Source of the DNA: a virus
Virus record (IMG/VR): IMGVR_UViG_3300001679_000064
Coordinates: 1 to 31,200 of that record
Reading direction: 5' to 3' (one strand)
DNA length: 31,200 nt
Of this stretch, positions 6,320 through 14,400 are shown piece after piece. The notes under the pieces were generated by a model. It was given only the letters and a program-made list of their open reading frames with translations. It had not been told where the DNA came from and searched no databases. The translations under genes were made by a program, and so were the position numbers. Every line of letters starts with the position of its first letter. Position 1 is the first letter of the stretch.

Positions 6320-8122
6320 TTATCCCAAAACACTAAACATTTCATCCAATTCGGCTGCCATTACAGTGTCTTTGTCCATCAGGGCGCTGGTCAGAAGAGC
6401 GACGTGCTCCCTCTTGTTGTGCAGTAGGTCGCGAGCTTCCAAGAGAGCGAGCCTCATTATCTCTTGGACGGAGTCGTCAAAATCCTTCTTCTGAGATTCC
6501 GAGGCTTCTGTTTCTCTTGGGAGGTAGTTGCTGTCATCCTTTCTCCCGAAGTACACCGGTCCTATGCTGCCCATGCCGTAATCCTTGACCATTCTTTCTG
6601 CGATTTGTTTTGCTCGCATGAGGTCGTTGGATACTCCGGTAGAGGTTCCGTCGGCACCTAAGAACATTTCCTCTGCTATGAATCCGCCGAACAATACTTT
6701 AATTCTTGCTATGTTCTCTTTCTTGTTCCATGAATACCGGTCATCCTCTGGCATCTGGATTGTTAGACCGAGGGCGTGACCGTGGGGGATGATAGTTACT
6801 TTGTGAAGAGGGTCAGCAGACTCTAGATAGTGAGCGATGATGGCGTGACCAGCCTCATGAACGGCTGTTGCTCGGCGGGCATCTTCAGACATACGCATAG
6901 ACTTCCTGGGCTTGCCAATCGTGACCTTGTCTTTGGCTGCCTCTATGTGCTCCTGTTCCACTAGAATAGACTTCTGCATTGCTGCGATAATACTGGCTTC
7001 GTTAATCAGGTTCGCTAGGTCGGCGCCGGACAAGCCTGGCGTTGTTGCTGCTAGCTCTTTTAGGTTGACGGCCAGGCTCAGTGGTGACTTCTTCGTGTGG
7101 ACCTTTAAAATCTGAAGGCGACCGTGAGAGTCGGGAAGTGGGACAGGAACTTTTCTGTCAAAACGACCGGGGCGGGTCAGAGCCTTGTCCAGTACATCGG
7201 CACGGTTTGTGGCTGCTAAGATAATGATTCCAGAGTTATCCTGAAATCCATCCATCTCCACCAGAATCTGGTTTAGAGTTTGTTCTCTTTCGTCGTTCCC
7301 GCCTGCGCCGCTGGCTGCTCTCTTCTTACCAATAGCATCTAACTCGTCAATGAAGACAACGCATGGTGCCATCTTCTTTGCCTGTTCAAACAGGTCGCGA
7401 ACTCTGGCGGCGCCGACTCCAACAAACATCTCAACGAACGCTGAGCCGGAAGTCAATAAAAAGGGGACCTGGGCTTCGCCAGCCATAGCTCTTGCCAGCA
7501 GCGTCTTTCCTGTGCCGGGTGGCCCATGAAGCAGGACACCCTTTGGCAGCTTGCTTCCCATCTTTATAAATCGCTGTGGGTTCTTTAGGAACTCTACTAA
7601 TTCCTCTAGCTCTGACTTCGCCTCATCACAGCCGGCAACGTCGGAAAATCTCACGCCGTCTTCACTAGGCATGATGACCTTTGTCTTGGAGCGGCTAAAG
7701 GTATTCATCTTATCTGGACCTGTCTTTGACATAAAGGCACGGAAAAGATAGAATACTAATATTATTATAAGGATTGACGGCAGCCAGGAAACCAAAATCG
7801 TCATAAGAAACGATGGTCTCTTTGGAGAGAGGAATAAAAGCTCTACATTCTTGTTGTGAGATAAGTCCCTCAAGAGGTCCTCAGAGAGTGGTGCGGTGGT
7901 CTCATATTCTGAGCCGTCTAACTTGAGGGTCCAGTGGTTTTCCCGTATTGTTATTTGCGCAGGATTTGACTTATCTACCGTAGAGATGAGGCTTAACAAC
8001 CGGCTATATGAGATGCTAGAGACTGGGTCCTTAACGGACATCGCTGGCGAGATCGCCAGCATTACTACAACCAGTACAAAACCCCATATAAGTATGGCTC
8101 TTCCCCTTCCTTCTCTATGCAT
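6320..8122 (-). CDS. ftsH: FtsH, ATP-dependent membrane zinc metalloprotease
   Basis: The 600-aa product has the complete FtsH layout: membrane span at about 10-28, a periplasmic region, a second span at about 105-128, an AAA+ module with Walker A GPPGTGKT (200-207), pore FVG (233-235), Walker B VVFIDE (255-260), second region of homology near 304-323 ([12 protein letters not shown], then RPGRFDR), and the zinc site HEAGH (422-426). FtsH extracts and degrades membrane and some soluble proteins. Length and all key residues are normal, so it should be active. FtsH is known from cyanophages and marine phages as a host-derived gene. AAAGGAG precedes the ATG. Its role here (turnover of host membrane or regulatory proteins) is inference; no photosynthesis genes are in the window. 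Confidence 0.95.
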   Translation of the reverse strand: MHREGRGRAILIWGFVLVVVMLAISPAMSVKDPVSSISYSRLLSLISTVDKSNPAQITIRENHWTLKLDGSEYETTAPLSEDLLRDLSHNKNVELLFLSPKRPSFLMTILVSWLPSILIIILVFYLFRAFMSKTGPDKMNTFSRSKTKVIMPSEDGVRFSDVAGCDEAKSELEELVEFLKNPQRFIKMGSKLPKGVLLHGPPGTGKTLLARAMAGEAQVPFLLTSGSAFVEMFVGVGAARVRDLFEQAKKMAPCVVFIDELDAIGKKRAASGAGGNDEREQTLNQILVEMDGFQDNSGIIILAATNRADVLDKALTRPGRFDRKVPVPLPDSHGRLQILKVHTKKSPLSLAVNLKELAATTPGLSGADLANLINEASIIAAMQKSILVEQEHIEAAKDKVTIGKPRKSMRMSEDARRATAVHEAGHAIIAHYLESADPLHKVTIIPHGHALGLTIQMPEDDRYSWNKKENIARIKVLFGGFIAEEMFLGADGTSTGVSNDLMRAKQIAERMVKDYGMGSIGPVYFGRKDDSNYLPRETEASESQKKDFDDSVQEIMRLALLEARDLLHNKREHVALLTSALMDKDTVMAAELDEMFSVLG

Positions 8123-8169
8123 ACATCGTCTCCTTTAAGGGTATAGAGTATCTAGTTCTCAGGAAGATC

Positions 8170-8373
8170 TTATTCAGAGAATATCTCCCAGTTGGGCTCG
8201 TAAAAAAAGACCCGAAGACCGGTGGGGTATAGAGCTTCCCAGTTCGCGTAACCATTTTCTTCCGGGTTGGCTAAAATGGCATATTCCCCGTTCTGAAGGG
8301 TGAGGGCGTTATTCCGGCAATGGGGGCGGATTCGCATGAGAACGCCCGCACGTTTGTGCTTATACTTTTTCAA
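8170..8373 (-). CDS. Small hypothetical protein, beta-barrel-like, up to 67 aa
   Basis: The frame reads MKKYKHKRAGVLMRIRPH from a TTG at 8373, overlapping the preceding gene's end by 14 nt, or starts at the ATG at 8337 (MRIRPHCRNNAL). Neither start has a strong ribosome-binding site; GGGGGTGG lies very near the TTG. The rest has alternating short strands (LTLQNGEYAIL, NWEALYPT, LRVFFYEPNWEIF) similar in style to the neighbouring GDLV barrels. It ends 48 bases before ftsH. Function unknown. Confidence 0.55.
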   Translation of the reverse strand: MKKYKHKRAGVLMRIRPHCRNNALTLQNGEYAILANPEENGYANWEALYPTGLRVFFYEPNWEIFSE

Positions 8374-8545
8374 ACCACCCCCTATGAGTCCTTATGGTCT
8401 TCTTTCCGTCCAGTAAGATGAGCAGCTCGTCGTAGGCTTCAGTTACGAGATAATACTTACCGTTCAGTTCTTTCGGGATATGATCGTTATCCACAGTGAC
8501 GACGAGGTCGCCGGGATGGATAGGGTTGTGGTAGTGGCTCTTCAT
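8360..8545 (-). CDS. Small SH3/KOW-like 'GDLV' protein, 61 aa
   Basis: The product contains HPGDLVVTVD, NGKYYLVTEAYDELLILLDG and ends HRGWFEKV. This is the strand order of a minimal SH3/KOW-like barrel. The ATG at 8545 overlaps the stop of the preceding GDLV gene as ATGA, with GAGG close upstream, so translation is probably coupled. Together with the two flanking small genes it forms a cassette of three barrel-like proteins ahead of ftsH. No function is known. Confidence 0.65.
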   Translation of the reverse strand: MKSHYHNPIHPGDLVVTVDNDHIPKELNGKYYLVTEAYDELLILLDGKKTIRTHRGWFEKV

Positions 8546-8757
8546 CGCCTCATTCTCTTGGTGGTATAGTCGCTCTGGACATAGCAGATTGTTCCGCCCG
8601 GACCTAAGAGCTTTAGGTGCGTATCCGACCCCGAAAAGCGCTCAAGGACCTCTACAACTAACAGGGGTGTGTAGGCATCAGCAAAATCAATCGCCCACAA
8701 GTCTGTCCTGGCGTCGATTGATGTCTTTTTGATGCGAACGAGGTCGCCCAACTTCAT
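8542..8757 (-). CDS. Small SH3/KOW-like 'GDLV' protein, 71 aa
   Basis: It begins MKLGDLVRIKKTS and continues with LLVVEVLERF, HLKLLGPGGTICYV and a basic C-terminus (TTKRMRR), again the pattern of a small five-strand barrel. AGGAGG stands six bases before the ATG at 8757, one of the best ribosome-binding sites in the window, which suggests high expression. It is the first of three barrel-like genes in a row. Its function is unknown; barrel folds of this size often bind RNA or act as protein adaptors. Confidence 0.7.
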   Translation of the reverse strand: MKLGDLVRIKKTSIDARTDLWAIDFADAYTPLLVVEVLERFSGSDTHLKLLGPGGTICYVQSDYTTKRMRR

Positions 8758-8778
8758 TTTGCGCCTCCTGAGTTCTTA

Positions 8779-9036
8779 TCATTTGGGGAAAAGACAGTTC
8801 CAGAATCTGGAAAATATAGAGCGAGGATTTTGCGGTACCAATTGGTTTTTAGTAATCTCATCGCGGCGGCGGAAATAGTCTTGATCTTTATATTCATCTA
8901 GGAGGTCTTCTTCAATTACCCATTCGCGAAGGCATCGCCATTCGTAGAGTTCTGGTAGTGTCCTTATCGGGTAAGTCTCCAGCACGGCGAGGCGGTGAAG
9001 ATCTATATCCCTGGCTGTAGTGTCTTCCTTCACCAT
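8779..9036 (-). CDS. Hypothetical protein, 85 aa
   Basis: Not recognised. The product is charged and mostly helical (DIDLHRLAVLETY, LYEWRCLREWVIEEDLLDEY, FRRRDEITKN), without membrane segment, ending SRFWNCLFPK. The ATG at 9036 has AAGGTGG seven bases upstream. A sigma70-type promoter lies on top of this start (9038-9065), so a transcript from it would begin at or just inside the start codon. Either this gene is leaderless from that promoter or it is read from an upstream one. Confidence 0.65.
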   Translation of the reverse strand: MVKEDTTARDIDLHRLAVLETYPIRTLPELYEWRCLREWVIEEDLLDEYKDQDYFRRRDEITKNQLVPQNPRSIFSRFWNCLFPK

Positions 9037-9037
9037 T

Positions 9038-9065
9038 ATAATACCACCTTTTTGGCGGAGGTCAA
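9038..9065 (-). promoter_or_regulatory. Sigma70-type promoter, TTGACC-N16-TATTAT, overlapping a start codon
   Basis: The minus strand has TTGACC at 9060-9065, a 16-bp spacer and TATTAT at 9038-9043, the same design as at 6268-6295. The -10 hexamer ends two bases before the ATG at 9036, and the spacer contains that gene's AAGGTGG ribosome-binding site. Transcription from here would give a leaderless message or serve only the following barrel-like genes and ftsH. Confidence 0.55.
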
Positions 9066-9095
9066 GCAAAAACTATTCGTCTAGCCCCGCCGATG

Positions 9096-9275
9096 TCAAT
9101 CGTTTGCGTCGCTGCATACGTCACAAGGATAGGCTGTATCAGAGGGACCTGCATCACCAGCGTCCAGACCAAGACTGGCATCGGCAGGAACAATAACGTC
9201 CGGAAGGGCCGGGAGTCGGGGTCCGCAGGAAGCCAGGAAGGCTATCATTAGTATTATTAGCGACTTGTATCTCAT
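9096..9275 (-). CDS. Small lipoprotein, 59 aa
   Basis: Found by hand. The frame starts MRYKSLIILMIAFLASC at an ATG at 9275. It has a positively charged start, a hydrophobic core and a lipobox L-A-S-C with Cys17, then Gly, so the mature product would be a 43-residue lipid-anchored peptide. The mature part is rich in Asp, Ala, Gly and Pro (ADASLGLDAGDAGPSD) and has a C-terminal CDVC. No clear Shine-Dalgarno is visible, which lowers confidence. It follows the aminotransferase gene by 19 bases. A superinfection-exclusion or lysis role is possible, but no Rz-like partner overlaps it. The D-A-G-rich linker recalls lipoproteins of Myxococcota-like bacteria. Confidence 0.65.
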   Translation of the reverse strand: MRYKSLIILMIAFLASCGPRLPALPDVIVPADASLGLDAGDAGPSDTAYPCDVCSDAND

Positions 9276-9294
9276 ACAGTAAGTATACCGCTGA

Positions 9295-10545
9295 TCAACT
9301 ATTCGCCCGGGCGACCATTCTCTGGAGTCGCAGGATACCCTCTTTGATCACTTCTATGTCCGGACCATATGAGAACCTCAGGTGTTGGCTGAATCTTGAG
9401 GAGGCCTTCCCGCGGCGTTTGCCCGGATTCACATCAAAGAATTCGCCGGGGACGACGATGACTTGGTCCTCTAGTGCTGCTCTGAAAAACTTCATTCCGG
9501 TGTTGATTGATTCTGGTAATGCTGATACGTTCCCCCATGCGTAGAAGGCTCCGTCGGGCTCCCTCTCAAAGGTTACGCCTAGTTTCTGTAGACCGTCTAG
9601 CATTATTCTTCTTTTCTCCCGAAAGTTGGCTTTGAGGGCTTTGGTCTCCTGCTTCATCTTCGCGGGGTCCATAAGCGGGATGATTGCTCGCTGTACTGGA
9701 CGGCAGGCACCGCCGTCAAGGAAGCTGCCGGCACTGGTGACTGATTCAATCACGTGTTCGGGTCCAACAATCCAAGATATTCTCCAGCCGGGATAGCGCC
9801 AGTTTTTGGTTGCTCCGTCCAGGATGACTACTGGGTCAGCGTTGACGTCGTTGACGTACTTGGCGGAGCTGAGTGTCTCGTCTAAACGTATTCCGGAGTA
9901 AACGTATGAGCTATAGAACTCGTCCATTAACATGTAGCAGTCAAAGTCGCGACCGGTCTGGACCCACTCCTCTAGTGCCTTCCCTTTAATTGTCTTCCCC
10001 GTTGGGTTGCAGGGGTTGGAAACCAGTACGGCTCCGAGTCCTCTGCCCTGAACTTCTCTTCGGAGTTCGTCGGTGGTGAAGGCATATCCTTTTTCGGGGT
10101 CCAGAAGAATTGGGATCGGGTTAAAGCGGTTGAAGGTTGCCAGTAGTTCTTCGTATGCTGTATAGTCCGGCACAAAGTGACCGAGGTTGATGTTGCCCAA
10201 AGAGGCAGCCAGTCTTGCGAGAGCTAGGCGACCTCCAGAAACTACTGACACGTTCTTAGCGGTATACTTGGAGTCCTTATCTTTTCGGAAGGTCTCGTTG
10301 TAGTAGTTTGCTATGGCTTGGCGTAGCTCTGGGAGTCCTGAGACAGGGGCGTACTCGTTGTCAGCGTCAGAAACTGGAATGTTTGTGATCCTCTCAATGC
10401 CGCCTTCAAGGAAGTCTGTCTGTGGCTGTCCTTGACCGAAGTTTACCCAGTCTGGGCTCCCACGATAAAAGCCTAGTTTTGAGGCTTCTTGTATAACGTA
10501 TACCACGCCGGTTCGCGGTACTTGTCTGAAGGTTTCGTTTGCCAT
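9295..10545 (-). CDS. PLP-dependent class I/II aminotransferase
   Basis: The 416-aa product is a complete fold-type I aminotransferase: SGGRLALARLA (103-113) at the phosphate-binding turn, SNPCNPTGK (176-184), DEFYSSYVYSG with Asp208 and Tyr211, GATKNWRYPGWRISW with the Schiff-base Lys247, and LRFSYGP with the carboxylate-binding Arg390. Such enzymes move amino groups between amino and keto acids; the substrate cannot be read. I start it at the ATG at 10545, six bases after GGAG. A longer frame back to 10731 would overlap the dUTPase gene and is unlikely. An aminotransferase is unusual in a phage. It could serve amino-acid supply or a modified-nucleotide pathway, since a SAM synthetase and a glycosyltransferase are encoded nearby. 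Confidence 0.85.
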   Translation of the reverse strand: MANETFRQVPRTGVVYVIQEASKLGFYRGSPDWVNFGQGQPQTDFLEGGIERITNIPVSDADNEYAPVSGLPELRQAIANYYNETFRKDKDSKYTAKNVSVVSGGRLALARLAASLGNINLGHFVPDYTAYEELLATFNRFNPIPILLDPEKGYAFTTDELRREVQGRGLGAVLVSNPCNPTGKTIKGKALEEWVQTGRDFDCYMLMDEFYSSYVYSGIRLDETLSSAKYVNDVNADPVVILDGATKNWRYPGWRISWIVGPEHVIESVTSAGSFLDGGACRPVQRAIIPLMDPAKMKQETKALKANFREKRRIMLDGLQKLGVTFEREPDGAFYAWGNVSALPESINTGMKFFRAALEDQVIVVPGEFFDVNPGKRRGKASSRFSQHLRFSYGPDIEVIKEGILRLQRMVARANS

Positions 10546-10591
10546 TTTGTTCTCCGCTAAAGTGCCAATACTAAGTAGGTTGCAGGAACGC

Positions 10592-11113
10592 TTATCTGCT
10601 TCCTGTTGAGCCCAAAGCGCCGGCACCGCGAGAGGTTGGCTCATCGTCGTAAATGGAGTCAGATTCTCGCAGTTGTACGGAATCAGAAATACGAACAAAA
10701 ACTCCCTGCGCGACCTTCTCTCCAGGCTCAATGTGCTGAGTTTCTAGCCCGACATTGTGAAGATTGACAAATATCTCACCGGTGTATCCGGTGTCAACAA
10801 CACATGCTCCAACATGAAGGCTGCGACGGCTGGCAATTCCGGATTTGTTCTTCATCTCTAGCATGTATCCTGATGGCACCTCCATCTGGATTCCTGTCGG
10901 AATCAGGGCTGAGTCGCCGAGGTCAATTCTTATCTTTGAGTCTCCACAATAAAAGAAATCCATTCCAGCATCTGTGGCATGGGCGCGAACAGGCGTCTTT
11001 GCTCTCTTGTTAATCTTAACGAACTTCACGATCATTCCATCTTCTCCTTCATAATTTGGGCATGCTGGGCGCAGGTCGCACCCGCAGTTATAACATTCTG
11101 ATTCATTTTGCAT
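10592..11113 (-). CDS. dut: dUTPase (dUTP diphosphatase) with N-terminal Cys cluster
   Basis: All five trimeric dUTPase motifs are present: ATDAGMDF (46-53), NKSGIASR (89-96), VVDTGYTGEI (105-114), EPGEKVAQGVF (129-139) and the C-terminal SRGAGALGSTG. The enzyme hydrolyses dUTP to dUMP and PPi, keeping uracil out of DNA and feeding dTMP synthesis together with the deaminase at 23187. The first 26 residues are an extension with CYNCGC and a further Cys (C7, C10, C12, C18) not found in standard enzymes. The ATG at 11113 has a strong GGAGGAG site. A second ATG at 11035 with AGGAG eight bases upstream would make a normal-length enzyme, so two forms may be produced. Confidence 0.93.
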   Translation of the reverse strand: MQNESECYNCGCDLRPACPNYEGEDGMIVKFVKINKRAKTPVRAHATDAGMDFFYCGDSKIRIDLGDSALIPTGIQMEVPSGYMLEMKNKSGIASRRSLHVGACVVDTGYTGEIFVNLHNVGLETQHIEPGEKVAQGVFVRISDSVQLRESDSIYDDEPTSRGAGALGSTGSR

Positions 11114-11295
11114 TATCTCTCCTCCAATGCTTTCTTGTGGATCTTTTTGTCTCCGGAGTCAAACTTGACTGTGTAAATATCTCCGTCAATAGACATAACT
11201 ATCCCCTCGTTATCATATATGGACAAGAGTTCCCACACCAGGCAGTAAACGCTTTGTCCGATAGAAAAATCATGGGGTCCCCTAGAGACCGGCAA
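11113..11295 (-). CDS. Small barrel-like protein, about 60 aa, start uncertain
   Basis: The C-terminal part reads FSIGQSVYCLVWELL, NEGIVMSIDGDIYTVKF and DSGDKKIHKKALEE, a clear KOW/SH3-like strand pattern. The frame is open upstream to 11427, but that part is an antisense-like low-likelihood sequence overlapping the previous small gene. I place the start at the TTG at 11295, which overlaps the previous gene by 14 nt; no good ribosome-binding site supports any start. Its stop touches the dUTPase start. Function unknown. Confidence 0.5.
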   Translation of the reverse strand: MPVSRGPHDFSIGQSVYCLVWELLSIYDNEGIVMSIDGDIYTVKFDSGDKKIHKKALEER

Positions 11296-11455
11296 GGGGT
11301 CTGTCTGCCGGCAAGAGGTTATCCTTGTGGATATACCGTAACTCACTATCAACAACCACCAATTTAACGTCAGGGGCGCCTGGACAGGACCCGACAACAA
11401 AGCCAGCCATCCCGCCGATAGCGCCAAAAGGTTTTCTAACTCTACATTCCGGCAC
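11282..11455 (-). CDS. Small barrel-like protein, 57 aa, GTG start overlapping dnaE stop
   Basis: The frame starts with GTG at 11455, overlapping the dnaE stop as TAGTG, with AGGAG nine bases upstream, and reads M(V)PECRVRKPFGAIGGMAGF, then VKLVVVDSELRYIHKDNLLPA. The short strands and the ...YIHKDNLLP ending resemble the neighbouring barrel (KKIHKKALEE), so the two may be distant duplicates. An in-frame ATG at 11506 lies inside dnaE and is less likely. Function unknown. Confidence 0.55.
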   Translation of the reverse strand: MPECRVRKPFGAIGGMAGFVVGSCPGAPDVKLVVVDSELRYIHKDNLLPADRPLAGL

Positions 11456-14400
11456 TACGTCAGTCTCCTGAAGCTTCTCTTGATGCTTCGTGTACTGAAG
11501 CCCCACTTCTCATTATATTCTAGGTTCGCAATATATACCTTGTTCAAGGAGATTCTGTCATCTTCTTTTACTCCCCAACATCTGATGTTCGCGTCATATG
11601 AGTTGCTGTCCGTTGTGGAAATTACCCAATACTCTGCGCCATTCTTTGTCTTCTTTACCTTCACTTCGCGGGGAATAAACCAGACCAGTTTTAGGTCCGG
11701 ATCATATTCGCTGATCGGTGGGCAGCCACGAGTCAGCAAGTTGTCTTGAATCTCTTGTGGCATGATGTCGTGAATCGGGAAGATGCCGGTAAGAGATGCA
11801 AAGTGCTCTAGCTTCTCTTCTTCTGAGAAGTCTCCCTCCGGAGCGTAGAGTTCAATGTTGTCTATGAGGTTCTTCTCCTTGCGAGGTCGGTCAACTGCTA
11901 CAGCGGACCAGAAGTGACGCAAGCCGGTGAACCTGTCGTCCATCAGATCATCTAGCGATTTGCTTCGGACCAAAACATCAATAGCCTTTTTGTTGAGTTT
12001 AGAATAAACCATGTCCTCGTTGAACAGGAACTCTTCAATCGTATCAAACGGTCTGTGGTTCAGAATCTGGTCCAATGCGCTGTCGCCAAGACCCTTGATA
12101 CCTGTCAGCGGCTGGATGAGCGTCTTGCTGTCTTCGCTGATTTCCCACACTCGTCCCGAAGTGTTGACACTTGGAGGGGCAATCTCAAAACCAAAAGCTT
12201 TGGCTGTGTTGATTGCTTGTGCCTTCTTCTTTTCTGGCTCTTTGTCCAAGAACGCAGCCATCCATTCAACTGGATAGTAATAGCTCAGCCAAGCGCACTG
12301 GAAGGACACTGCTCCATAAGAAACTGCGTGAGATAAGTTGAAGCCGTAACCCGAGAAGAACTCCATGTTTGCCCACTGTTTGTCAGCGACTGCTTTAGAG
12401 AGTCCGTGCGATGCACATCCTGCGATAAACTTCTTATAGATGTTCTCTTTGACCTTATCTTTTCCTGTTCCCTTTTTCGTTAGAACTTTGCGGAGCAGGT
12501 TGCCTTCGTCAAGAGAGATATCCTTGCCAAGCTTGTGTGCTAGCAATGCTAGCTGTTCTTGGAACACCAACAAGCCGTGAGTCTCTCCGAGCACTTCTTT
12601 GATGATCGGGTGATCATAGTGTACTTGCTCTGGGTTTGTCTTGTTTGCCACGTACATGCTGTGAGCCTTGGCGCTAAGTGGACCAGGGCGGAAGATAGCC
12701 GTGACTGCTGCGAAGTCTAGCAACGATGTGGGCTCTGCTTCTTGGCAGAACCGCTGGGCTCCACCGTTGGTCATCTGGAAGATGCCTGCCCACTTGCCTT
12801 TGTGGAAAACTTCTCGCCAGACTTCTTGGTTATCAAAATCAATCGTATCTGGGTGGAGGTTCTTGTCATAATACTCCCGCACTTGCTGGAACGTTGGCTC
12901 CTCATTGTCGTAATGACGTTTGAGGATATGACGGATCGCTCCGGAAATCATCCGGAGAGTTGACAGACCAAGCAAGTCAAACTTAATGAAGCCGAGTGGC
13001 TCAAGGTGGCGAACGTTTTGACCTTCACTCCATGGAGTCTGGATCACACCGCCGGAGTTAATGAGGGGCATGTGCCGGTCAAGGTTCTCAGCTACAAGCA
13101 CCCCTCCAGCATGCCTGGATATGCTCCGCATGTTGCCGACAAGATTATCAACGTGAGTCTCAATGTGAGGATACTTCCGGAAGAATGCTTGAAGAGTTTC
13201 ACTGTATTCCTTTACTTCGTCAAATGTTGGAGTGTAGACTCCAGCAGTCTGCCCGTGAGCTTTCTTAGCGAGGGGCGTGGCTTCGCTCATCATCACGCCG
13301 GTGACCTTATTGACCTCCATGAATGGCACGTCATAAAACTTGCCGATGTCTTTAATGAGTGAGCGGAGTTGGAGCGTGTTGAAGTTGCTGATTGGGACGA
13401 CCGTTGTTCTCCCCCAGTCTTCGGCTAATTGCTCCTTGAGGATCATTGGCTCCTCAACATCAAAGTCGATATCTGGATAACCAGCGCCGCCCTTTGTTAA
13501 GAATCTCTCAAATTGTAGGCTGTACTTGATTGGGTCAATCTGTGTGATGTCCAGAACATATGACAACAGTGAGCCAGCCGCTGATCCGCGACCAAGACCT
13601 ACCAGCATATCCTCTTGTGCCCGATCACTAATAGCTTTCATCGTCAAGAAATACTGCGCGAAGCCTCGGTCCTTAATGATGCCGAGTTCGTACTTCAGGC
13701 GGTCAACGTATTCCGGACTAGTCAACTCCTTCTTTTGGAGTCCCTTGAGAGCGTCCTGAGTCAGAGCCTGAATCGCCGTCTTATCTTTCGGTACAACAAA
13801 CTCTGGTAAGCGCACTTCGCTGTTTGGGAGGAAACTCTCAACGCGGTCAAAGGCGATGTGATGAGTCCGCTCAATTGAGTCGCGAATAAAAGTATCGTCG
13901 TATTCAATGTTGTGCTTAGCAGAGTGACGTTTGTAACTCTCCCACATCTGGTCGCCGTTCTTTGGGTAGAGTTCCATCCCCACCTCTTCCACTGTCTCGG
14001 GAAGTCCGTTGTCACCTTCGGCATACGATGGAATCTTACCACCCCAACCAATGCGTTTATACATCTCCCGGTCTTTCCATAGCTCGGGGCGGGGGTAGTG
14101 GCTGTCAGCCGTTGAAATTACTTCTACGCCCATCTCCATACAAGCCTGGATGATGAAGTTATTTCCCAGGTGTTGGTCTGCAATATTATTCCACTGGACC
14201 TCTCCGTAAAAGCGATCTCCGAAAATCTCTTTGAACTGAGCGATTGTGTTTTTCATTGCGTCAACAACGTGGTCGGGGCTCTTGTCTCTGTTCCGCCAAA
14301 AGTCCTCAAAGAGGGGACCGGACATGCAAGCACTTGAAATAATCAACCCCTCACTATACTTGTCCAACATCTCAAAATCCATACGCGGATATCGGTAGAA

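Noticed and set aside
8123-8169. Promoter in front of ftsH
   Set aside because: The gap has A/T-rich hexamers but no -35/-10 pair at sensible spacing; ftsH is probably read from the promoter at 9038-9065.
9096-9275. Rz1-type spanin call for the small lipoprotein
   Set aside because: Rz1 genes lie within or next to an Rz gene with a membrane span and coiled coil; none is found here, so only 'lipoprotein' is supported.
10546-10731. N-terminal extension of the aminotransferase
   Set aside because: It overlaps the conserved C-terminal motif of the dUTPase and the extension has no family match, while the ATG at 10545 has a good GGAG site.
13006-13362. Plus-strand open frame of 118 codons
   Set aside because: It lies antisense to conserved dnaE sequence, has no ribosome-binding site and the protein has no recognisable features. 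All other plus-strand frames are shadows of minus-strand genes in the same way.
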